A DNA stretch of 64,000 nt from Stereocaulon alpinum (lineage: Eukaryota > Ascomycota > Lecanoromycetes > Lecanorales > Stereocaulaceae). The notes below the pieces were generated by a model. It searched no databases, was not told the origin of the DNA, and worked only from the letters and a program-made list of their open reading frames with translations. Position numbers and translations under genes: made by a program. Where the stretch lies: the NCBI GenBank assembly GCA_018257865.1, contig JAEUBA010000002.1, positions 682,001 through 746,000 of the forward strand, written 5' to 3'. Of this stretch, positions 36,408-46,494 are shown piece by piece. Position 1 is the first letter of the stretch. Each line of letters opens with the position of its first letter.

Positions 36408-37475
36408 CTAATAGTAATCGTGATCACAGTCAGATTGACCGCCGGAGCGGTCTTCGTCCCATTCACAATTCTCATGGCCACGGCTACCGTAGCCGCGAGG
36501 CTCATGTCGTGAGGGTCCTTGCCTCCTATGCTTATGACAGATATGGTCGTCCTTGGTATTGGCGTCATCACTGTCCGTTGCAGTAACCGACTCTCCGAAA
36601 TCGGTGCTTCGATCGTCATCAACAGAACGGCTCGTATGAGTAATCCGATTGCCATGGAACCCGCGGTCTCCTTGAGTCCAGTACTCGCTCATTAAGTGAT
36701 TACGCGTGAATTTCTCCTCGTAATCGTTGATGGCTTTTAGGCGGAAGCAGTACCAGCTATGACGATGGATGGCGTGAAGCATAGTCCTGAAGTACTTATC
36801 ATGATCACCCCCGGTATTGCCACTAGAATCCGGACCACATCGGACCTTTGTGTACGCGTGCTATCGAATACTTGGTTAGTAAGATGATCTTTAACAAGCA
36901 ACATCAGGGGTTGAGAAAGAACTTACAACAAGCTCATGTAGCATGGTACACCACGCCTGCCTATAAGGCTGCTTGACTTTGGGGCAGAGAATAATAGCGT
37001 CAGCATTCAACCTCACACGGACTCGTCCGCAAGGAGTGTGTTCGTGATCGGTCGTATCACCAAGCAGATAACACCAATCATCGGATTTGCTTCCAACAAA
37101 TCGGCACCCCTTGGCCCATTCAATGCAGACTTTGCCACTTAGATAACCACCGAAGAACAGGCGGTCTAGGTCGAAGAACATCTTGATGATAAGGTCAGGT
37201 CCCCAATCGGATTCCGCATCGTAGTTGGCCTTCGCTATTCGAGACGCGATTCGCATCTCCTCATCCGAATATGGGCCTCGTGTATCGGGATCGTTGCGCC
37301 GAACGATCGATTCTGTCGCTCTACGGAGATGAACATAGGGACCATGCTTTGTATGCTCACGTCTGGATGTTCGGATGCAGTCGAGTTCTTCTCGTGTGTA
37401 TGGATATGGTGTGCCGTGGTCCGGGTTGCGACACTTTTTGAGAGCCTGCTTGTATTTCTTGCGTCGGGTTCTCAT
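36408..37475 (-). CDS. SprT-like zinc metalloprotease, copy 8
   Basis: Predicted 333 residues from exons 36,927-37,475 and 36,408-36,860 (minus strand). The 66-bp intron (GTAAGT...ATAG) splits the zinc motif as HELV^H (180-184). The probable third ligand is H203 in HDKYF. The N-terminal signature is relaxed (TPYPYTREELDCI), but WGPDLIIKMFFDLDRLFF is clear. After the zinc site it shares HAIHRHS and RNHLMSEYW with copy 3, marking a subfamily; the C-terminus is rich in Asp, His and Arg. It lies about 24 kb from copy 1 but uses the same intron position. Intact as read. Confidence 0.72.
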
Positions 37476-38632
37476 GGTTGAATGATCTCACCCGTCTTCA
37501 ATGTCCTTAAAGTAATGCGGAACGATTCGGTCTCTCAAGGGAGGTGGGATCACTTCGAGTTCTTAAGGCAGGTAAGATCTTTGGAAACGGTTCTGTGGAG
37601 AAATATGGTTTCGAGTGTTCTGATGGAGAGTGATGTGAGAACGATAGTGTGTTGGAAGGAAGATCGGAAAGTCGATAATGGAGGAGAGGAAGGAGATAGA
37701 AGATTACGGGGACATTTAGGAAACCACACTCGGCGAAATACAAGTTCTCATGACCACTTTTCCATAGCACCATCTTCAACCCATAACACTAGGTACAACA
37801 GTATCGGTGAGATTCGCGTTAACGCCATTACACATTGCTTTGGACACCAGGTGCGACACTCATCTTAGAAGCACTCTGAGGCCGCATAGCGTTCTATTCC
37901 ACAGTGTGTAAGCTGTATGTGTGCTCGTCTAAGGCTCTAATATCCTTTTGAGGGTCCAGAGCCTTGCTGTTCAACATAGCCAAAGGGAGCAATGCCAGCC
38001 TTTGCTCAGGATCAAGTAAATGAAAAAAGGCAAAAGGTTCCACACAACGTCCTGTGATCATTTCAAAGGTCGGTATTGTGTGACAGGACCAGGTTCGGAA
38101 TAATGTATGTAGCTGGAGTCACGCACCCAAAGTCGGCCGAGCGGTGTAGGTAGAAAGCGATCCTGGCCGAACCCAAATGCCTCATGTGGGGTTTCAGCGC
38201 TTCGATAGGAGCCTTCCAGTGCCTCCATCAGATTTAGTCTACATTTCGAGTCTATGGTCTATGATTAGAAATTTCATTCCCACGATCTACCTCACCATTA
38301 GGTTCTCGCGCTTCTTGGGATCCTAAGAGGCAGGCTTTCCACCCAAGCGCGAGTATGACAAGCAATGCCATTCCCGAAATGGCGATTCTTAATTTTGATC
38401 TGAGGCTTGTAAGGCTCCACTGTTAGTGAACAATTTTTCTCTGTTTCCCTTGGAAGTGAGTACATTAGGCAACGCCACTTTAAGCTTCAGGCACCCGGCG
38501 AAATCATCACCAACTCAAAATCTGCTCAAGAATCGATTAAATAGTTCTTTGATGCACTATCCTCACCTCATCGTGACAAAACTCACCGGACAGTAACGGA
38601 TATCACCCACCAGTAGCTCGAAGACAGCCATC
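37476..38632. other. Intergenic, no gene seen
   Basis: Over 1 kb with only short unsupported frames, between SprT copy 8 (minus) and the secreted protein (plus). Confidence 0.4.
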
Positions 38633-39268
38633 ATGCATCTCTTGCCACTCGCACTCCCAGTATTTTTCGCAGTCCTAACCTCTGCCACCGCTGTGGATAA
38701 GATCCCTACACCTGCCCAAGTCGGTCTAGGCAAAATCCCAGGGTTCGTTTCTACCCCCGATCGTGTGGGAACCGACTTTCTCACCAGCACAACCTGCTTC
38801 TGTATTGACTCCAAAAACGTTACCAACACCATGACATACTGGCAAATAGAATACTACAACTTCAACTATAATCTGACCTTGTTTATGGCCGATTCCTTTA
38901 CTGGGGATCGTTCGCAACACCTTTGTCGCTCGTGGGTTCGGGAACCCGCGCGAAGCCGGTTTTGGAAACATGAGCTATGCTGGGACTGGCATCGTGTGTG
39001 GGAAAATACATTTTCGTACAATGGACAGCTTAGAGGTGCTGGTCCTTCGTCTAAGCAGGGGTATAAGCGGGAGGATGACTCCCGTGCGGAGGCAAGGTGT
39101 GAACGCTTCTGCCCGGAGTATTTGGGAATGTCTGGCGTCAAGAATGCACTGAAGCCCAATGCTTCGGTGCTTTATGTTCTCCATGATATTGAGTACGTAT
39201 TCATCCAAGATCGATTTCCCTCCTTCAACCTGAAAACTGGGTCGACACCATATCTGGGGGCGACTTGA
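38633..39268 (+). CDS. Predicted secreted six-cysteine protein
   Basis: Single frame of 211 residues starting with a good signal peptide (MHLLPLALPVFFAVLTSATA, likely cleavage after residue 20). The mature part has exactly six cysteines (about C55, C57, C98, C116, C156, C160), compatible with three disulphides. No known family is recognised. An alternative model with a 94-bp intron (39,193-39,286, GTACGT...ATAG) replaces the tail and ends at 39,308, giving 193 residues; both keep all six cysteines. Small secreted cysteine-rich proteins are typical candidate effectors in plant-associated fungi, but nothing here shows such a role. Confidence 0.6.
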   Translation: MHLLPLALPVFFAVLTSATAVDKIPTPAQVGLGKIPGFVSTPDRVGTDFLTSTTCFCIDSKNVTNTMTYWQIEYYNFNYNLTLFMADSFTGDRSQHLCRSWVREPARSRFWKHELCWDWHRVWENTFSYNGQLRGAGPSSKQGYKREDDSRAEARCERFCPEYLGMSGVKNALKPNASVLYVLHDIEYVFIQDRFPSFNLKTGSTPYLGAT

Positions 39269-39572
39269 TCTTTAAATATTTTATAGACCTCCAGACTCCG
39301 TTTTATAGAGATAATGCTGACTCTGCCATCTCCATCTAGTAACATGTGCGATGGATGCCATTAAAGAAAGACATCGTGAGGAACTGCGGACTCGTTAGGG
39401 ACGCTTTGCGCGGGTTGCATGCTGTGACACAAGCGCGTTCGACATCCGACACCCTGGCCTACACCCACTCAGAGCAAGAGGGTTCTGCCAACGTCATTAA
39501 AGGAACGAAAAATGAAGGTGGAGTGCACTGAAGTGGATAGCCATCTCCATCTAGGTGAACCCATCAATTCAA

Positions 39573-39965
39573 TCAACGTCGGCAGTCTTGGCATATTCTT
39601 GGCACCTGAACATAAACAACAATGTTAGTAATTGCAATACCGTTTATCCAACTGAGAACAGTGGAGCTATAGAGCTTATCTAGCGCGCTAGAGATTCCTT
39701 TATTATCAGTCTCTACAAAGTGTTGTAGAGAGCACGTCATCGCCAAGAGGAACTTCATGTCTTTCTGAGTATTAGGCATAAGCGAACCCCCTAAGCGATC
39801 GACGGGAGCGAGATACTGTAACGAGGGGGCTCCCAGGGTAGCCCCGAGGCCAGCGTCCCGGGACCCCTCTGGATACGTGTGAACCTTCCTTTTCGGCGAG
39901 TCCATATCGAGTTGACGCACCGAACTAAGCTTGTGACCAAAGCTTAACCCTAAAGCTAGGCCCAA
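39573..39965 (-). pseudogene. Possible NLR (NACHT-WD40 type) fragment
   Basis: Open minus-strand frame of 130 residues. Its C-terminal part, ALDKLYSSTVLSWINGIA, resembles the helical region between NACHT and WD40 in fungal NLRs; the intact NLR of this window has DTFLTSNVLSWVEYLA at the corresponding place. Nothing else of an NLR is found alongside, so this would be a relic. The N-terminal half is unrecognised. Confidence 0.35.
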
Positions 39966-41470
39966 AGCTGCCTCGAAGCTACTTGCTAAAGTCTTTCTGG
40001 GGGCCTGCTTCCGGGTGTGGTGTTAGTGGCGCGCACATGTCCGGCAATACCATAATTGCCCCAGGACTTCCAGTCTCAACTATATTGTATCACTCTATTA
40101 GATTCTATGTTTTCGAACAGCGCTAAAAAGTCTTGGTAAGCTAAGTGATTGTAATCTACATTTAGTGATGTACTTGCTGATGTTTAGGTATCGATATGAA
40201 TGCAATTGAAGATGTGCAAACAGAGCATATTGTTTCTGCATCACTGCTGTAGCAAAGAGTCCGGCATAAGGTAGTCGTGTCATGCACTAGAAAGACAAAA
40301 GCTTCTTGTCCATGGCAACTTCCGTTGTTGGGAAAGATATGCTTGCTTCCTTATAGTTCTAGCTTGCTCATGGCTTCTTGGAAAATTTAGTGCGACGTGG
40401 CTCCCCTGGCTCAAATTGAATGTTGTTGAACCGAAAGGGATCGTCTCTTTTAGGGCAAGAGGCTGTATATGGAAGGTAGGACGCGTGCAGAGGCATCTGC
40501 CTTTCTGTAATAATACGGTCATACAGGCGGGTAAGCAGACTCGGCAGGTGAGTGGAGGTCGCTTGATAGCCGTTTCATCACTGACGGACGCTACCAGAAG
40601 TCCCCGGTTTCGATCTTTGCTCTAAAATCGCGCCTTCTTACTACTAGCATTTGCGCTGTGTGTCTAGTTATCCTCATTTCACATGTATGCTTCCGAATCT
40701 GCGCTACCTACTATCCAGAATGAAGCATCAGCCCTAATGGTCTATTCCATGCAAGTCTCGATATCTTGCATTGCGCGATCCGCCTCGCAGTTTGCTTCGC
40801 CTAGAACCCTGAACCATGAGCTACTGCATGCATGCAAGCATTAGGTGCTTGTCGCCCGACCAAGCCGCGCAGAAACCGTAATTTCTCCTCAATGCATGTA
40901 GCCAGCGTTACATTCGGGAATCTTGTGCAAATCTAGTCGAATTCATATTCATGAGTAATTGGCGTTGGGAGTGGATCCACAGACCATCAGCATCTCTTCT
41001 TTCAAGCACTCGCGGTTTTTCGTTCAAGAGAATATAGAGACTAGTCGGTGACTCCAAAGTACACTTTGTATATCTTTACCCGAAATCGAGATCCCGATTT
41101 CGACTCAGCTGCAATGCACGGGCTGGCGATCCCGCCTGCCAACGGCTTTTGGAAAAAGTCAAGATTGGATCCAACTTACACAACACCCCAATCTAGCGAC
41201 GACTTTGGGCCGTTTCGGACCTATTGATAACGAAAGCCAATTGTTTTGAAGATGTGTGGGTTCCAGAAATCGCTCAAAGTTCATGATGCATACTCTCGAC
41301 GCACCCCGCCTCGGGTTACCCCATATCCGCACCACATTCGTACATAAGGCTCTTGACATGCGACGCTACTATTACAAGGATACCTTCGTCGGGCTGTAAT
41401 TTAAAGCTGCAATGTTCTTTCCCCTCCCTCCATCTTAGTGTTTTTTCCTCAACTTCCAGAATCTGAAACC
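39966..41470. other. Intergenic, no gene seen
   Basis: 1.5 kb with scattered short frames and no recognised motif, upstream of the rhodopsin-domain gene. Confidence 0.4.
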
Positions 41471-42897
41471 ATGACGTTGTCGCCGAGCGAACTCCAATAC
41501 CAGCTAAAACACATCAATGATGATAGATCGAGTGGTATCGTGATATCGCACGCTGTAGTTCTCCCATTGGCATATATCGCGGTCGTCGCAAGATTTGTCT
41601 CCCGGCGTTTGTGCAAAGCGCGCATCGAGATTGATGACTATACAATCGTTGCTGCACTAGTAGGAGGCTTCCGCAACATGGTCTGTTCTGGGAAAGTGGC
41701 TGACAAGTTGATACAATCCTAGATGTTCGCTACAGGAGAAGCCATTGGAGGCTGGCTTTGTACGTACTCCTCGACTTCCGTTCGAAGTACAATGCTGGCT
41801 GATACGGTTCGCTTCAGGCGTCGCAAATGGAGGCGCGAAGCACGTTATCACAGTGAAGGATCCTGTAAAATTGAACAAGGTGAAAGGCCCCTTCCTAAAA
41901 TCTTCTCCTCAATGTAACGATTGAACATCTGACTCACGCTTCTAATTAGCTGATATTCGCAACGGAGATATTCTACAGTCCCGCCATCGCTGCTGTCAAG
42001 ATCTCAGTACTTCTCTTGTATCGTCGCATCTTTCCTGGCGACGTATTTCGGAAGATACTCTGGATTGTCGGCTGCTTCATATTGTGCTATACTGTGACAC
42101 AACAATTGGTTACCATACTCCAATGCATACCAGTATCAGGGGCATGGGATCCCGCTGTCCACGTGAGAGCGAAATGTATTCAGCTAAACCTCGCGGTAAA
42201 TGCCCTTTCTATCAGATAGTTGTCCATGTGATCTCGACTTCGAAGTATCCAGACATGTCTCAGCTGGTTGTGCGATGAGCGTTTGCTGACTGTTGCCTTC
42301 AGTGGGTCATCATGGCATCGCTCAACGTCACAACGGATGCGGTGACCTTATGCTTACCGCTTCCGCTGCTATGGCGACTACAGATTGACAAAGAGCGCAG
42401 ATACGGGCTAATCGGCATCTTCCTCCTCGGTGGCTTGTGAGTGACCTCAGACCACAGCACCAGGGATTGAATCATGCTGAAAACAGCACCCAAAGTGTAT
42501 GCGTAGCGTCTATTTACCGTGTCCCGAAGGTCTATAGCCTTGCTCTATCAGATCCAGGATGTACGTTCCTCACCCAAGGTATAAGATCACAATCACCGTT
42601 CCGACTAATACTTCACTAGGGACTGACACTGACCCCTGCATCTGGTCGATGGTCGAGGTGTGTGTAGCGATCGTCTGCGCATGCTTGCCTACCTTGAAAG
42701 TCATCCTGAACTGGATCCTTCACGGCAAACGTGTCGCCTCTACGGGTCCAGACATTACCAGTACCAGCCTAGCTCACTACCCACCTTTGACTCCCGACGA
42801 TCGCCGACCTGGTTACAAGAGCAAGGATAGTGATGTACAGCCCGACTTCGTGAAGGTTACTAGGAGCAATTGGGCCCATGTACCACCATCAAGATGA
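41471..42897 (+). CDS. Rhodopsin-domain integral membrane protein (fungal)
   Basis: Seven-exon gene giving 339 residues: 41,471-41,659; 41,723-41,759; 41,818-41,879; 41,950-42,195; 42,303-42,436; 42,487-42,560; 42,620-42,897. All introns have GT...AG borders and keep phase. The product has the multi-helix pattern of the fungal rhodopsin-domain family (also found in Pth11-like proteins): an N-terminal helix ending in ARFVSRRLCKARIEIDDY, the conserved KISVLLLYRRIF helix, WVIMASLNVTTDAVTLCLP, LLGGFTQSVCVASIYR, the DPGWTDTDPCIWSMVEV segment and CACLPTL, then a soluble tail. No stops or frameshifts. Pth11 is a surface-sensing receptor in Magnaporthe, but most family members have no known ligand. 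Confidence 0.85.
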
Positions 42898-44488
42898 AGA
42901 AATTGTTGACAATTGTTATACTTTCTCGTCATAGCTGGTGTAATGTTTTACCACCCATAGATCATTGCTAGGTCATTTCCTAAAGCATTTGTAACGTCTA
43001 GATCCCAACACCTATCCTCCCAAGTCTTCAGCCCAGCCTCTATACCACCTATTCTAGGTGCCCTGTTTCATTAGACTTTATCTCGCTTACGAAGGCGCAA
43101 GATCGTGCCAACGCGCGAGTGCTAGTTCTCGTCCACTCGTACACCTCTCTCCACGTCCAGCGCCATATGCTTAGATCCCAACTAATTCAGTGCTAGAACA
43201 CAGCACTGGACTAATAAACGTCTACAAGAACAGCAGTAACATCTAGGCTCACGAGGACATAGCATTACTGCAAGTCTACTCTCTTGACCGAAGGACATAG
43301 TAAGGTTTTGAGCTCCCCAATGACGCAGGTGAACTTACGCTTATATAGCATCCCGGTATGTGGAGTGGGAGCCCAAGAACTCATTCAATCCCATGTTAGA
43401 AGCGAACTCATAACTCATACGTCGGCTTGTTAATGCTGTAAGAAGCGTCGTATGCGGTACGGGCTATAGGCGCGGCAACTATGCGACGAAAACCACGAGG
43501 GATGAGCCAGGAACGACACGCGCATTTCCTTGTGAAGATTGTCAGGATATACATGAAATAAGACCCTAGCAGCCATGAAGCTCATTAGCCGTCCGAGCGT
43601 TCTTTGAGGGGGACAATCTACAAGCCTAAACGAACAATCTTCGTATTGAAGCCTTGAAGTCACCGAGATACGACCCTTTTCTGTTCGATCACTCAAGAGC
43701 CACAACTTTGTATGGAAGGTATAGGAACAAGCTTCTTACCCCTCTGAAATGGTACGCTGCATTTAAGTTCCCGACTATCCAGAGTAACTGCCATGTTCTC
43801 TTCTCCTATCCTGTTCTACCTCTCTCCAAGACGTTCACCATCACTGGTGCAATCTTTTCCGTTACTACTGCGATTCTTGCAGCCCCTCAAGGAACCCCTA
43901 AGTGTCAAAATGTCCCCATATATCCGTTTGCCGCTTGAATAAGATACGAGTTCCTCTAGATCCCAGGATGCGATACTAGTAGTGATCCACCTCAATCATA
44001 AACATCGCATCCCCTACTCCAAGTAGTCAAGGCAACCACAACCGCAGCCCGGTAATCCCAGTGGCACCGGCAATAACAGCAACGAATCCGCGACCCTCAT
44101 ACATACAGACAATCCACGTTTCAAGAGCCAGCCACCACTAGATCAACACCGAACGACCTATGTCTAAAATTTTAGGCAGTTCAATTCCCATATCCCCTTT
44201 AGGATCTCCTTTCAGCGCCACAGATAGCGCCGGTGTACCGCTCAGTAAAAATCTTATAGTAGTAATGATCACACATGAGTGCGCAGCGCAGGATCCTGGG
44301 CAGCCTGTCACTTCGTGTGGAATGGGAAGTTTGAGCGAGCCGAATATTCTAGGGCCGAATGTTGCTATTGATTTGTGTATGTATGGTGGGGCCAGTCAGG
44401 CTTTTTTCGAAGCGCCACATTGGGGGACTGTGGTCGGGGCGGCGCAATTGTGGGGTGTGGAGGGTGGTGTGGGGTTTGGGCGGATGGG
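42898..44488. other. Intergenic with possible secreted-protein relic
   Basis: No supported gene. Around 43,830-43,938 a plus-strand frame reads KTFTITGAIFSVTTAILAAP, which looks like a signal peptide, followed by QGTPKCQNV, but there is no ATG at the right place and the frame closes soon after. It may be the decayed start of a small secreted protein gene. 44,380-44,480 is G-rich. Confidence 0.35.
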
Positions 44489-44622
44489 ATTAGCAATTTC
44501 AAGACTCTTGCAAAAGCTTGGCGTTTTTCTCCCCGTATCCCCCCACTGCATTTTATATAGAAAATTTGACAATCATCAAAACATCAACCTATTATCGAAT
44601 TTGAAGCCACAAAACGTCCTAA
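44489..44622 (+). repeat. Inverted repeat, left arm (134 bp)
   Basis: Starts ATTAGCAATTTCAAGACTC and ends near CGTCCTAA. The reverse complement of 44,991-45,125 matches over the full length, with only a few differences: several transitions (C/T or G/A) and one single-base length change in a C run. Confidence 0.9.
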
Positions 44623-44990
44623 TTAGGTAAATATAAAGTCCCAGCGACACATTATAGACTAATTCTTAGTGTTACAGGTCTTCCACCGTCCCTCCTACGC
44701 CCCCCGTTCCTTTGCGACGCCTCTCCCTACAGTATGCCTTACCGCCCTATTAACTCAGCTACTAAATCAAAAGCTATAGTTCTCCTATATAGTTATTGGT
44801 GGCCTGATGCTATTGCTGAGAGGTTATATTACCACTGCTCTCAGCAGCCTGTTCCTCCTCAAATGTAACCTTTTTGCTCTTTTGGCGGCGGGGGGTCTGG
44901 CGCTGGGGCTGCTGGTCAGGGGGGTCGGCGACAGTGGGGGTAGAGGGTCTGGATCGAGTAGAAGGCATTGCAACACTACTGTATTCGTAT
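44623..44990. mobile_element. Spacer between inverted repeats (foldback/MITE-like)
   Basis: 368 bp enclosed by the 135-bp arms. On the minus strand it contains a 52-codon frame starting MPSTRSRPSTPTV (44,812-44,970), rich in Ser, Pro, Gln and Lys, resembling disordered N-termini of transposon-encoded proteins. No transposase was found, and no target-site duplication is obvious outside the arms. A non-autonomous foldback element is the likeliest explanation. Confidence 0.45.
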
Positions 44991-45125
44991 TTAGGATGTT
45001 TTGTGGCTTCAAATTCGATAATAGGTTGATATTTTGATAATTGTCAAATTTTCTATATAAAATGCAGTGGGGGGGATACAGGGAGAAAAACGCCAAGCTT
45101 TTGCAAGAGTCTTGAAATTGCTAAT
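44991..45125 (-). repeat. Inverted repeat, right arm (135 bp)
   Basis: Reverse-complement partner of 44,489-44,622. Both arms would fold into a long hairpin. Confidence 0.9.
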
Positions 45126-45930
45126 GGGACGGGGAGTGGGCCGGAGGTTGTGTGGCGCGGAGGGCGGCTTATGCTGTTATTATGGATGCAATGGAGCAAT
45201 GGTGAGGTTCTCTTCTAGGGAGGGGGTGGAGATGATGTGCTATGGGACCGAGTCTACTCGGAAATCCATGGATAGTTGAAGGTGGGAATTGATTCAGAAA
45301 ATCGAGAGCCAAATCTGCGACACTTCTAGCCCTACCCAAGTCTGTCAGTCTCCCCTGCCTATTCACGCTTTCATCAACTTGCCATTCGTCTTTCATGCGC
45401 CTCATTCAGCACAGTCCTACTGAGATGTTGAGCCCAGCGTGTCCTAGTTAGAAACGGCACGGAGCTCATTCAAGGTATATCTAATAACGCCTCGAGAAAT
45501 AGGTATGCAGAATTGGCTGAGAAGGGGCAAGCTGGACAGCTAAGTCGAATTTCGAATACGCCAAAGTCATACCAAATCCCTTGATTGGGATCGCAATTGA
45601 AAGTCAAAATTATCTTCAGAGGACAGATGCACGCTCAGAATCAATGTGATGGAGACACACAGATCATTGTACAGGATTCGAATGGGCCAAAGTTGCAATG
45701 ATATCACTGTCCTTCACATCAGTTGGCATTCGGGACTGGAATTCTATCACTCAGAAACAACGGAATGCGTTGATGTGTAGAACTTTAGTTGATTGGCAGA
45801 CATTCTAGGTGCTCACAGAGCTAACACATGAGCAGATACTAGGGTAGTATCCGACTTCGCTAGGAGTTTAAGATCAAAGCTTGGAAGGACATGGCACTTA
45901 GAGACAATGCATATGTCAACTGTGACAGAT
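45126..45930. other. Intergenic, no gene seen
   Basis: Short frames only. Confidence 0.4.
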
Positions 45931-46494
45931 TTAGCGTGTCTCCATACCTCGCGAGTTCGCAACCTTTCCACGGTACATTTCGGTGTCCACGCTTTCTAGA
46001 AACGCTCCATCGTCAAGAGTCCAACCACTTTCCACAATGGCACCCTGTTCCATCCTACGAGGCTGCCAAATGCCGCCCTTCTCGAGTCGCAATATGTCCC
46101 ACAGAGCTTTATCGTCCACCGGACATTCGATCGTCCTCACGCTTTGTAGTACCTTGATGTTGAAGGCGCCTCGGACCTGAAGCTCTTCGAAAAGTGGCTC
46201 TTCGGACTCATATCGAAGCCATGATCCAGAACGAACATGTCTCGGACTGAGACGCGGAAGCTGGGCGCCTGACTTAATGAGTCTCCGGTATAGGTGACGC
46301 TCTTTCATTATCAACGACTTGCGACCGTTTTCATCTATCAGGCTGTAGGTAGCTCTGAGAACTAGTCTGATCCTGAGTGAACACGAAGAACTATACGACT
46401 TTGAAGTCAGCCTTGTTCTTCGTGATTGATCTTGAAGACGATATACAGAGCTCAAAGGGAGTGAAATATTCCTAGCACTCCATATTTGTCTCAT
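45931..46494 (-). CDS. Hypothetical protein (187 aa), unrecognised
   Basis: Open frame with an ATG start and no stop for 187 codons. The N-terminal third is basic and Ser/Arg-rich; the rest is mixed (for example YESEEPLFEELQVRGAFNIK). No family, signal peptide or membrane segment is recognised. Neighbouring sequence is gene-poor, so it could be an orphan gene, an exon of a larger gene, or chance. Confidence 0.35.
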   Translation of the reverse strand: MRQIWSARNISLPLSSVYRLQDQSRRTRLTSKSYSSSCSLRIRLVLRATYSLIDENGRKSLIMKERHLYRRLIKSGAQLPRLSPRHVRSGSWLRYESEEPLFEELQVRGAFNIKVLQSVRTIECPVDDKALWDILRLEKGGIWQPRRMEQGAIVESGWTLDDGAFLESVDTEMYRGKVANSRGMETR

